Below are positions 1 through 8,124 of a stretch of DNA of 64,000 nucleotides, piece after piece. Position 1 is the first letter of the stretch, and every line of letters starts with the position of its first letter. The notes under the pieces are model-generated. The model ran no database searches. It worked only from the letters and a program-made list of their open reading frames with translations, and was not told where the DNA came from. The DNA is from Pseudoxanthomonas mexicana (GTDB taxonomy: Bacteria; Pseudomonadota; Gammaproteobacteria; Xanthomonadales; Xanthomonadaceae): positions 101,689-165,688 of the forward strand of contig NZ_LSIF01000092.1 of NCBI RefSeq assembly GCF_001556105.1, in the 5' to 3' direction. The position numbers were made by a program, and so were the translations under genes.

Positions 1-134
1 AAGGCCGAATGAATTGCCGTTCTTGATCCCGCTCCACCTCAGGACTGGCTGGCAAGGCTACCAAGCAAGCGTGCGGCCGAACCCGTCCTTTCACAGGGGT
101 TGCGTGATGTCCACGCGCGATCGAATACCGATAC

Positions 135-953
135 TCAGCGCGTTCCCCTGCATACGGGAAACGTAGAGCATCCCCAGAAGGTATCGGCGGTTCGTCGGTT
201 GCTTCTTCTTACCATCACCGCCTCGCACGTCGGGCAGTTCGGCGCCGCTGGATCATGTGCGATATCTCTGCTTGCTACCGACTCGACGCTCGGCAAACGC
301 GTCAACGCGACGGCTGACTGCGCTTGCACTTCCCGAATCATTCGCAGCAATGCTGCGCCATCGATCAGCTCGATCGGCTTGCCCTCGGCAAACGCCGCCG
401 CATCCGCCGTGAATCCACCGAGTGCCGCGATGTGCGCGGCATCGGCGCGGTGATGGGTCAACAGGCCATACATCTCGCGCACCACGTTGACCGGCACCTT
501 CTCGCGTCGCCACTGCTTGCACTGCACGAGCGTGCGCCTGCCGTCGCGGCGCACGATCAGGTCGACACCACCATCGGCGCCACCCAATCCGGTCTCCTCC
601 ACCGTGTAGCCACGACGACGGAACGCCTCGCCGACCAGCCGTTCGAAATCGCGCCAACCGAGCGCCGAGATGCTGTCCAGTCCCGCGCGTGTATCGAGCA
701 GGCGACGCTTGTGCCGCGCGCGGAAGAACGACGCGACCGCCGCCATCACGCACAGACCCAGGAAAACCCATGCCAGCGGCATCAGCGGATGGCTGCCTGC
801 CTTGAATGCCGGCGCGAAGGCGCTGCCTGGCCGTGCGAACACCAGCGGGATGCCGTACGCGATGGCCAGGTAGCCGCACACCCCTAAGGCGAGGCCGAGC
901 GGCCAAGGCAGGGCGGAAAGATCCTTGAAGAAATGCGTCCTTCCACGTCCCAT
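135..953 (-). CDS. Membrane-anchored Mrr-like restriction endonuclease with C-terminal zinc ribbon
   Basis: 272 aa. Two hydrophobic segments (about residues 16-40 and 57-77) precede an Mrr_cat-type nuclease fold at about 95-205. The PD-(D/E)xK-like core is visible as GGVDLIV (Asp131) followed by QCKQW (Gln144, Lys146). The C-terminus has a topoisomerase-type zinc ribbon with Cys240, Cys243, Cys262 and Cys268. The start is placed at an internal ATG preceded by AAGAGGGG; the open frame extends 40 residues further upstream with Arg-rich, non-family sequence. Proteins with this layout are widespread in proteobacteria and usually annotated as 'restriction endonuclease'; cleavage of modified DNA is inferred, not shown. 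No methyltransferase or partner gene lies nearby. Confidence 0.85.
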   Translation of the reverse strand: MGRGRTHFFKDLSALPWPLGLALGVCGYLAIAYGIPLVFARPGSAFAPAFKAGSHPLMPLAWVFLGLCVMAAVASFFRARHKRRLLDTRAGLDSISALGWRDFERLVGEAFRRRGYTVEETGLGGADGGVDLIVRRDGRRTLVQCKQWRREKVPVNVVREMYGLLTHHRADAAHIAALGGFTADAAAFAEGKPIELIDGAALLRMIREVQAQSAVALTRLPSVESVASRDIAHDPAAPNCPTCEAVMVRRSNRRTADTFWGCSTFPVCRGTR

Positions 954-1112
954 GTGGCGCCCCTCTTGTCCCGAGGCGGACCATAGCGCGAAGGCGGACA
1001 CAGCGGGAAGGTGGCTTGCCCTACCGCTCGTCAGATGGAAACAACGGCGGCGCCGTCCCGCAGCAGGCGCCACGAAGGCGTTGCGCCGACGGGCCGCGTC
1101 GCCCGTCGAGGA

Positions 1113-1388
1113 TCAGGCGTTGGGTGCCTGCTCGGAGACGGCGCGGATCAGCGCGGACTGGCGTTCCAGCATCCAGCGGGTGGCCCACCCTGCGCCGGCA
1201 TCCAGCGAGCGCACGGCCACCTGGTCCTGACGAACGCCCTTGCCGCTGACGAGGATCTTCGCGATCCATCCCTGCCGTTCCGGACCGATCTGCACGATCG
1301 GATGCCCGTGGCAGATCAACGTCCTGTGCCGGTCACCGACGTCCCAGGAGAATCCTTCCGGCAGCGGGGTTGGGGTACGAGTGCTCAC
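1113..1388 (-). CDS. Small hypothetical protein
   Basis: 91 aa. The GTG start is chosen because AGGAG lies 7 nt upstream; an in-frame ATG 39 nt earlier lacks such a site. The protein is soluble-looking, starts VSTRTPTPLPEGFSWDVG, has His and Trp residues in the middle and a helical, charged end. No signal peptide or membrane segment is seen. I do not recognise the family. The strong ribosome binding site and protein-like composition support it as a real gene. Confidence 0.6.
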   Translation of the reverse strand: MSTRTPTPLPEGFSWDVGDRHRTLICHGHPIVQIGPERQGWIAKILVSGKGVRQDQVAVRSLDAGAGWATRWMLERQSALIRAVSEQAPNA

Positions 1389-1588
1389 GGCATGCTCCTG
1401 CTGGGCGGACCGCAGCGTCACACGCATGCTGTGCGTGCCGTGTGACGACTGCGCGACACGCGCGCATTCATCTTCATGCCGATGTTCACGCACATGATCG
1501 CCACGCGACGATGGCGCGCACACGTTGCTCACCATGCGAAGCGCACCGTGGTTCCACCTCGGCACGTGGCCGAGCTGGAGAAGTATCG

Positions 1589-1756
1589 ATGGGCAACAAT
1601 CCCAACCCACAGACCCCGCAGCCGCAGAAGCGCGATCCGCAACAGGATCAACAGGGGCAGAAGACGCAGCAGAACAACCCGAATCAGCAGGATGACCAGG
1701 ACCATCAGCGCAAGCCGCAGCAGGATCAGCAACGCGGCCAGGATCGGAAGCACTGA
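1589..1756 (+). CDS. Small Gln/Asn/Asp-rich hydrophilic peptide
   Basis: 55 aa, starting MGNNPNPQTPQPQKRDPQQD. Almost the whole chain is Gln, Asn, Asp, Lys, Arg and Pro, with repeated QQDQQ/PQQDQQ-like units and no hydrophobic core, so it is probably disordered. The ATG follows GGAGAAG with suitable spacing, and a strong hairpin terminator begins about 12 nt after the stop. Those two signals support expression of this short frame. Comparable Gln-rich short proteins occur in Xanthomonadaceae as hypotheticals; the function is unknown and a stress-related role would be speculation. Confidence 0.65.
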   Translation: MGNNPNPQTPQPQKRDPQQDQQGQKTQQNNPNQQDDQDHQRKPQQDQQRGQDRKH

Positions 1757-1768
1757 TGCACGAAAGCG

Positions 1769-1795
1769 AAGAGCCCCGCGAGGGGCTCTTCCTTT
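1769..1795 (+). terminator. Rho-independent terminator of the Gln-rich peptide gene
   Basis: AAGAGCCCC, loop GCGA, GGGGCTCTT: a perfect 9-bp stem followed by a T-rich tail (CCTTTCT). It lies just after the stop of the small peptide gene and before the convergent gene at 1828. Confidence 0.85.
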
Positions 1796-1827
1796 CTACG
1801 GCGCGGGAACGATCCGGTGGCGCAACA

Positions 1828-2172
1828 TCAGCGCCAGCTCGCCTTGCGCGACGGCGGTGGTGGCGTAGGCGTGGGATCGATGGTCGGCACCAGCAACGAC
1901 AGGCGCGTTTTGGCGAAATCGCCGCTACCGTCCACATCCAGCTTGCCCACCGTCGTGGCGGTGATCAGCCCGGTGTCGAGGAACACCTCGCCACCCACCG
2001 CCACCGGATGGCGTGGACTGCACACCTTCACGGGCACCTGCAGCACGCTGATGCCATCGCGCTGCCATTTGGTTTCCGGCACCAGTCGCCGGACGATGGA
2101 GCCGTCCACCCAGACATCGACCGAATCCGATTGCACCGATCGGCACTTGCCGATCCCGACATCAAAAGCCAT
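1828..2172 (-). CDS. Hypothetical protein, second gene of a two-gene unit
   Basis: 114 aa, starting MAFDVGIGKCRSVQSDSVDV. The ATG is preceded by GGAGGGTGC at correct spacing. The predicted fold is beta-rich (alternating V/D strands, VDVWVDGSIV, VGGEVFLDTG), ending in a Pro-rich tail PTPTPPPPSRK. No signal peptide is visible. The start lies 8 nt after the stop of the upstream gene at 2181, so the two are probably co-transcribed. I do not recognise the family; a beta-sandwich or structural component is possible but unproven. Confidence 0.65.
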   Translation of the reverse strand: MAFDVGIGKCRSVQSDSVDVWVDGSIVRRLVPETKWQRDGISVLQVPVKVCSPRHPVAVGGEVFLDTGLITATTVGKLDVDGSGDFAKTRLSLLVPTIDPTPTPPPPSRKASWR

Positions 2173-2180
2173 GCACCCTC

Positions 2181-2453
2181 CTACAGGGCGGTATGCGTCA
2201 ACGTGAAAAGAAAACCGCGCGCCTCCAGCAGCGCACGGATGCGCTGCTCGGCCGGCACGCGATGGAACTGGCGACCGGCCCACAGCCCGAAGCAGGGCCG
2301 GCTGGTTTGGTGGCCGTGGCCCAATGGCCGTCGCGACACCGCGACGTCCATGGATTCGCACGCGGTCGCCCACATCACCCGAAGATCATCGGGGCTGATC
2401 GATTGCTGCGACCCCAGGTGAAGGATGTAGACCTGGACGTGCTGGTTCGCCAC
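2181..2453 (-). CDS. Hypothetical protein, first gene of a two-gene unit
   Basis: 90 aa from a GTG start with a near-ideal AGGAGG 5 nt upstream. It begins VANQHVQVYILHLGSQQSIS and has mixed alpha/beta-like composition with no membrane segment. The frame stays open a further 45 codons upstream, but that part is low-complexity and lacks a ribosome binding site. It ends 8 nt before the next gene, suggesting an operon. No family recognised. The opposite strand is also open here, so the call rests on the start signal and linkage. Confidence 0.5.
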   Translation of the reverse strand: MANQHVQVYILHLGSQQSISPDDLRVMWATACESMDVAVSRRPLGHGHQTSRPCFGLWAGRQFHRVPAEQRIRALLEARGFLFTLTHTAL

Positions 2454-2589
2454 ACACCCCTCCTGGGCACGACGGAACGTCGCTTGGGTGAAGCCGAGAG
2501 GGAGAGGGTTCGACCGGCGGGGCGGCGACGAGGACTGCCAGTCAGCCGAGACAGGTATACGCCGTTGGGGGGGCGAGGGCAAATACACG

Positions 2590-2613
2590 GCCCTGCATCA
2601 CGTTATGCAGGGC
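2590..2613 (-). terminator. Hairpin downstream of recD
   Basis: GCCCTGCAT and ATGCAGGGC form a 9-bp stem with a 6-nt loop, 20 nt past the recD stop. No U-run follows on either strand, so it may be a weak or Rho-assisted terminator for the recCBD transcript. Confidence 0.4.
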
Positions 2614-2632
2614 ATCGCATGACGACAACGCA

Positions 2633-4501
2633 TCACCCGCGCGCGGATGCCGCCGTGCGCAATCGCCAACCCAACCCGGACCAGCGGCTGGCATGTCGCG
2701 ACAGCGCGTCGCGGATGACGGCATCGCTGCCGGCGACATGCAGTTCGCGCCGCGCACGGGTGATGCCGGTGTAGACCAGTTCGCGCGAGAGCACGCGATT
2801 GCCGCGCACGGGCAGCAGGAGCCACACCGTGTCGAACTCCGAGCCCTGCGCCTTGTGCACGGTCATCGCGAAGGCCGACTCATGCGCGGGCAGCGCCGCA
2901 GGATGGAAGGCGCGAGGCTGTGTGGGATCCTCGCCGGGGAACCAGGCGACCAGCGCGCCGCGGTCGTCGCGAAGGCAGAGGCCGATGTCGCCGTTGAACA
3001 GGCGGTGGCGGTAGCTGTTCTCGGTGACGATGAGCAACTGGCCATGGAAGTGGCCTGGGCCACCACGCGTCATGCCAGTGCCGGCATCCACCAGCAGGCG
3101 CTCGATGCGCGCGTTGAGCGTGCGCGCGCCCTGCGGGCCTTCGCGCACGGCGGTGAGCAGGCGCAACCGCGTGGACTGCGCCAGCGCGTCGGCCGGCGTG
3201 GCGGCATGCGCGAGCGAGCGCCAGTGCTTGAGTAACGCATCGCGCTGGGCGTCGAGCGGATCGGCGAGGCCTTCGTGGAAGTGCACGTTCGACAGCGCAT
3301 GGCCGCGCAGCAGATCGAGCGCCGTGTCGGCATCGCCCTCGCGCACGGCGGCGGCGAGCGGAGCGAGCTGCAGCGCCTCGCTCTGGCGCCAGCCGCGTTG
3401 CAGGTGCACGCGTGCGCCGGGAAAGGTCCTCGCGTCATCGCGCGCCGGTGACGGCATCGATTCGCCGAGCAGCGGACGCAGTGCGTCCGCATCGTCCTGC
3501 ACGAGATGATCGCCTTCGCCGGCGGCGGCGAGGATGGCGGCCAGCACGTCGCCGGCTTCCACCGACGGCAGCTGGTCGGGGTCGCCGAGCAGCACCAGGC
3601 GCGTGCCATCGGCCACCGCGTCGACCAGCTTGGCCATCAGCGGCAGGTCGATCATCGAGGCTTCGTCCACCACCACCACGTCGAATGGCAGCGGATTGTC
3701 GCGGCTGTGGCGGAAACGCGGCGAATCGGGAATCGTGCCGAGCAGTCGGTGCAGCGTGGTGCCGGTGGCAGGCAGCGCCGCGAGCAGCGTGGTGTCGATG
3801 CCCGATGGAGCCAAGGCCTGCACGGCATGGCGTACGCTTTCCGCCATGCGTTCGGCGGCACGGCCGGTGGGCGCGGCCAGTGCGATGCGCGGCGGTGCGC
3901 GGCCGGCGAGCTGCGCCTGTGCCGCCAGCAGCACCAGCAGGCGCGCGGTGGTGGTGGTCTTGCCGGTACCGGGGCCGCCGGTGACCAGCAGCAGCGCGTG
4001 CCGCAACGCCAGCGCGGCGGCGCGTGCCTGGCGGTCGTCGTGCGTGGCCTGCGGGAACAGTGTGGCGAACAACGGTGCGAGCGATGCGAGGTCGTCCGCC
4101 GGCAGCGCGCGGCATGCGATGCGATGCAGGCCGAGCGCGAGCGAGCGTTCGTATTCGCGGTAGCGGCGCAGGTAGAGCAGGTCGCCTTCCAGCACCAGCG
4201 GCTGGTGCGTGTCGGCCTCGGTAATGGCAGCGCGTGGCGTGGCGACCCAGCGCGAGTTGGCAAGCTGCGCACGCCAGTCATCGTCATCGGGCCATGCGAT
4301 GTCGGCGTCTGCCTCCAACAACGCTCGCGGCGACGCCAGCGACACGCCGGCATGGCCCTTGGCGACCGCCAGCGAGGCGAGGGCGGCGGCGGCGAGCACG
4401 GCATCGGGCGTGTCGCGGTCCAGCCGGCGCAGGCTCTGCGCCAGCGCATGGTCCAGCGTGCGCAGGTGGCCACCGCGATAGAGCGCATCGAGCAGGCTCA
4501 T
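2633..4501 (-). CDS. recD: Exodeoxyribonuclease V subunit alpha (RecD)
   Basis: 622 aa, close to the usual size (E. coli about 608). It is the fast 5'-3' helicase of the RecBCD complex that processes double-strand breaks. Walker A GGPGTGKT lies at 175-182. Further SF1B motifs are VVVDEASMID, GDPDQLPSVEAGDVLA and, near the C-terminus, the UvrD-type HKAQGSEFDTVWLLLP and YTGITRARREL. The ATG overlaps the recB stop by 4 bp (ATGA), so translation is coupled. It is last in recC-recB-recD, transcribed leftward. Confidence 0.97.
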   Translation of the reverse strand: MSLLDALYRGGHLRTLDHALAQSLRRLDRDTPDAVLAAAALASLAVAKGHAGVSLASPRALLEADADIAWPDDDDWRAQLANSRWVATPRAAITEADTHQPLVLEGDLLYLRRYREYERSLALGLHRIACRALPADDLASLAPLFATLFPQATHDDRQARAAALALRHALLLVTGGPGTGKTTTTARLLVLLAAQAQLAGRAPPRIALAAPTGRAAERMAESVRHAVQALAPSGIDTTLLAALPATGTTLHRLLGTIPDSPRFRHSRDNPLPFDVVVVDEASMIDLPLMAKLVDAVADGTRLVLLGDPDQLPSVEAGDVLAAILAAAGEGDHLVQDDADALRPLLGESMPSPARDDARTFPGARVHLQRGWRQSEALQLAPLAAAVREGDADTALDLLRGHALSNVHFHEGLADPLDAQRDALLKHWRSLAHAATPADALAQSTRLRLLTAVREGPQGARTLNARIERLLVDAGTGMTRGGPGHFHGQLLIVTENSYRHRLFNGDIGLCLRDDRGALVAWFPGEDPTQPRAFHPAALPAHESAFAMTVHKAQGSEFDTVWLLLPVRGNRVLSRELVYTGITRARRELHVAGSDAVIRDALSRHASRWSGLGWRLRTAASARG

Positions 4502-7500
4502 GCCGCGGCTCCCTGCGGCGCACCAGCGAACAGCGCATCCAGCGCATGCACCAGGTCCGGCGCGAAGCGTTGCGCATGCACGCCGGGCGACGCCTCGCGC
4601 GTAAGGTCCAAGCCACGACAGAACAGGTAACGGATGCCGCCGAAGTCGCGCGCGTAGTCGTAGGCGTCGCCAAGACGGAAGCGCAGCCAGCGGTGCAGCG
4701 CCAGCGTGTAGATCAGCGCCTGCAGGTCGTATTCGCTGTGCGCCATCGCCTGCTGCATGGCCACGGCATCGTAGGCGGGCAGCTGGTTGGACTTGTAGTC
4801 GAGTACGTACCAGCGGCCGTCATGCAGATAGGTCAAGTCGATCAGGCCGGTCATCAGGCCTTCCAACCGCTGTCGCGCACCGAATCCCGTGCGATGGCGC
4901 AGCAGGCCGTGGCGGTGCAGCAGTGCGAGCAGCGCCGGCACGCCGGTGGGCTGCATGGCAAAGTGGAATTCGATTTCTGCGCGGCGCTGGTCCGCCGGCA
5001 CATCAGCCAAGCGCACGCCTTCGGGCAGGACCGTGCCCAGCGTGTGGCCGACCAGCGGCACCAGCACGTCCAGGCCGTCGACGATCTCGGCGTCGGCATA
5101 GCCGCCTTCGCGCAGCGCGTCGGCGATGACGAGGTCCTGCCCTGGAGGCGCCGCGTCGCCCGGCCGCCAGTCGCGCCATGCGGCGAAGTCGGCGTGTTCC
5201 AGCGCACCATGCATCACCACGCCGAAGCGGCTGCCGGCGAAGCGCGGATCGACGAGGGCAGGCACGGCAGCATCGTGTGGTGCCTCGTCGATGCCCGACG
5301 CCAGGGCTTCGTCTTCGCCGCCTGGATCGGCTTGCGTGGCGGCCGCGAGCGGATCGGCACCGCCGTCGGCATGCGCCAGCTGGGTGAAGCTGTAGACCCA
5401 CCAGTCCGGTGCGATGCGGCGCGTGGCGACGCGCGCGGGCGCCACGACGGCGTCGCGCTCGGGTGGCAGGCGCGGCGGCGGCGGTTCGGCCGGACCTTCG
5501 ACGATGCGTACGTCGGCGTGCGCGTCGAGCAGGGCGAGATCGGCGATCAGCGGCGCGAGACGGCTTTTGGCGAGATCGGCGACGTCGCCGGCGGCGATCC
5601 ACAGCGCATGTTCGGCGCGGGTCAGGCCAACGTAAAGCAGGCGTGCGTCCTCGGCGACCGACTCACGACGCACGGCGTCGCCGGCCACCTTCCAGGCAGG
5701 ATCGTCCTTCTCCAGCTTCCATTGCAGCACGCGCTGCGTGCCGTCGTGCACCACGCGATGGCGACCGCTATCGGGGCGCGACGTGCCCAAGCCCGCGAAC
5801 GGCAGATAGACCAGCGGATACTCCAGGCCCTTGCTCTTGTGCAGGGTGACGATCTGCACGCGCAGCGCATCGGACTCCAGCCTCAACAGCTGCGTCTCGT
5901 CGTCCGCGTCGGCCTCGGCCACGCGCGCCTGCAGCCAGTCGAGCAGTCCGTGCAGGCCCAGCGTGCGGGCAGCGGCTTCCTGCAGCTGCTCGCCGAGCTG
6001 CAGGTAATTGGTCAGGCGGCGCTCGCCATCCAGCAGGCCGAGCAGGCGTTCGGCCTGCGCGGCGCACAGTTCGGACACCAGCGCGAACGGGCCGCCGCGC
6101 TGCCAACGGTCGCGCCAGTGCAGCACGCGCGACAGATGCTGGCGTTGCGCCTCACCGTTTTCGTCCAGTGCGGCAAGCGCGGCCGCCCCTTCGCCCAACA
6201 GCACCGTGGCAAGCGCGGCGCGCAGGCGGCCGTTGTCGGCGGGATGCAGCAGCGCCAGCAGCAGCGTGCGCAACTCCGCTGCCTCGGTGCTGGCGAACAG
6301 GCTCTGCTTGCCGGCCGCGACCGCAGGCACGCCGGCGCGGGCGAGCGCCTGCTGCACGCGCGTGGCCTCCTTGTGGTTGCGCACCAGCACCGCGATGTCG
6401 CCGGGCCGCACGGCATGACCATCGATGTACGCACGGCCGGCGCGCGCGTCGGCGAGTACGCGGTGGATGTCGGCCACGCACGCCGCGGTGGCGGCCTCGC
6501 GGGAACCGTCGGCATCGAGCGGGCCGCCGGCGTCGTTGCGCAGCAGGCGCAGGGTCAGCGCTGGCGCAGCGGCACCGTCGTGGCGATAGTCGTCATCGCC
6601 GCGCTTGCCGCCAGGTTCGACCGGTTCAAAGCGGATGTCGGGGTGCGCGAAAGCGTCGTGTCCCGCGCTGTCGTACAGCGCACGCACCGCGCGCAGCACC
6701 GACGGACGCGAACGGAAGTTGTGCGCCAGCCGCGGCGCTTCGTCCGCTACGCCACGGGCGAGCAGATAGGTCGCGACGTCGCCACCGCGGAAGCCGTAGA
6801 TGGCCTGCTTGGGATCGCCGATCAGGAACAGCGCGGGCGTATCGCCCAGCGCGCGTACCTCATCGGAATCGCCGAACACCCGCGCAAAGATCCGCCACTG
6901 GCGTTCGTCGGTGTCCTGGAATTCATCCACCAGCGCGACGCGGTACTGCGCACGCAGGGCGGCGACCAGTGCCTGCCGGCGCGGGCCATCGAGCGCGATG
7001 GCGACGCGTTCGATCAGGTCGTCGTAGGTCTGCACGCGACGCGTGCGCTTGAGATCGTCCAGCCGGCGGCGGGCGTCGTCGCGGAGATGGTGAAGCAGGC
7101 CGGCACGCAGGCGCAGCTGCAGCTGCCGCCAGGCATCGTCAGCTTCGCACCAGTCGCGCCACGCGTCGAACAGCGGCGAGGTCGGCACGCGCGAGTCGTC
7201 CACGTCCTTGCAGAAGCCGCGCAGCGCCTCCGGCAGCAACTTCTGCACATGCGTCTTGTCGGTGCGCGGCCAGTCGGCGAGCGCCGCACCGGCCTGCAGT
7301 TCCTCGAAGGCCTTGTCGAAGCTGGGACGGCGTGCGCGACGGCCATCGAAGACTTTCTGGTCGAACGCGGTGGCGATGGCGGTCTGCGCATCGGCCAGAT
7401 GCAGGCCGAGGGCATCGATCAGATGCGCGGCGCGGCCGGCGCGCGTGGCCTGCACGGCGATCTGGCGTTCGCCGTCATCGTCGGCTGGTGCGGGTGGCAA

Positions 7501-8124
7501 CAGCGGCAGCGGTCCGCACAACGCCGGCAGATCGTCGGCCAGCGCGTCGGGTCCGTTCCATAGTCCGGCCAGTGCGTCGACCGTGGCCGGATCGGCGGCG
7601 TAGGTGCGCCACAGGTCGGCGGCGAGATCCGCATGCAGTGCGCGCGTATTGCCGAGCAGGTCGGTGGCTTCGAAACCCTGCCCGGCATCGAGCGCGTGTT
7701 CGCGCAGCACGCGTGCACAGAAGCCGTGGATGGTGAAGATGGCGGCGAGATCGGTTTCCTCGGCGGCCGTGCCCAGGCGGTGCGCGAGCTGTGCGGGTGT
7801 CTCCTCGCCCTGGGCCAGATGGCGCTCGAGGATGAATCGCGTCAGCGCGACCTCGTGCTTCTCGTCATCTTCCGGCGACGTGCCGACCAGCTCGGCGGCG
7901 AGCGCGAGACGTTCGCGGATGCGCTTGCGCAATTCCTGCGTGGCGGCCTCGGTGTACGTCACCGCCAGCACCTCGCCCATGCGGCGTCGCTGCTCGACGA
8001 TCAAACGCGTGAACAGCGTGGCCAGCGTGTAGGTCTTGCCGGTGCCGGCACTGGCCTCGATCAGCTGCACGCCGTCGAGCGCACGCGTCAGGTAGGGCTC
8101 GCGGGCGGCATCGAACGCGCTCAT
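4498..8124 (-). CDS. recB: Exodeoxyribonuclease V subunit beta (RecB helicase-nuclease)
   Basis: 1208 aa (E. coli 1180). This is the 3'-5' SF1A helicase and sole nuclease of RecBCD, and it loads RecA after Chi recognition. Walker A is IEASAGTGKTYTLA (about 22-35); Walker B-like VDEFQDTD, DPKQAIYGFRGGD and the late motif HKSKGLEYPLVYLPF (the region rewritten for strand separation) follow in order. The C-terminal nuclease shows GLIDLTY and LDYKSN (Asp1109, Lys1111), matching the metal-binding D-x-K of RecB. It overlaps recC upstream and recD downstream by 4 bp each. Confidence 0.97.
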   Translation of the reverse strand: MSAFDAAREPYLTRALDGVQLIEASAGTGKTYTLATLFTRLIVEQRRRMGEVLAVTYTEAATQELRKRIRERLALAAELVGTSPEDDEKHEVALTRFILERHLAQGEETPAQLAHRLGTAAEETDLAAIFTIHGFCARVLREHALDAGQGFEATDLLGNTRALHADLAADLWRTYAADPATVDALAGLWNGPDALADDLPALCGPLPLLPPAPADDDGERQIAVQATRAGRAAHLIDALGLHLADAQTAIATAFDQKVFDGRRARRPSFDKAFEELQAGAALADWPRTDKTHVQKLLPEALRGFCKDVDDSRVPTSPLFDAWRDWCEADDAWRQLQLRLRAGLLHHLRDDARRRLDDLKRTRRVQTYDDLIERVAIALDGPRRQALVAALRAQYRVALVDEFQDTDERQWRIFARVFGDSDEVRALGDTPALFLIGDPKQAIYGFRGGDVATYLLARGVADEAPRLAHNFRSRPSVLRAVRALYDSAGHDAFAHPDIRFEPVEPGGKRGDDDYRHDGAAAPALTLRLLRNDAGGPLDADGSREAATAACVADIHRVLADARAGRAYIDGHAVRPGDIAVLVRNHKEATRVQQALARAGVPAVAAGKQSLFASTEAAELRTLLLALLHPADNGRLRAALATVLLGEGAAALAALDENGEAQRQHLSRVLHWRDRWQRGGPFALVSELCAAQAERLLGLLDGERRLTNYLQLGEQLQEAAARTLGLHGLLDWLQARVAEADADDETQLLRLESDALRVQIVTLHKSKGLEYPLVYLPFAGLGTSRPDSGRHRVVHDGTQRVLQWKLEKDDPAWKVAGDAVRRESVAEDARLLYVGLTRAEHALWIAAGDVADLAKSRLAPLIADLALLDAHADVRIVEGPAEPPPPRLPPERDAVVAPARVATRRIAPDWWVYSFTQLAHADGGADPLAAATQADPGGEDEALASGIDEAPHDAAVPALVDPRFAGSRFGVVMHGALEHADFAAWRDWRPGDAAPPGQDLVIADALREGGYADAEIVDGLDVLVPLVGHTLGTVLPEGVRLADVPADQRRAEIEFHFAMQPTGVPALLALLHRHGLLRHRTGFGARQRLEGLMTGLIDLTYLHDGRWYVLDYKSNQLPAYDAVAMQQAMAHSEYDLQALIYTLALHRWLRFRLGDAYDYARDFGGIRYLFCRGLDLTREASPGVHAQRFAPDLVHALDALFAGAPQGAAA

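Noticed and set aside
1..134. Gene fragment at the left edge
   Set aside because: No frame with coherent protein features could be read in 134 bp.
4234..7563. 1109-codon plus-strand open frame across recD/recB
   Set aside because: Antisense shadow of recB, rich in Arg/Gln with no recognisable domain, and in perfect register with the high-GC third-position bias of recB.
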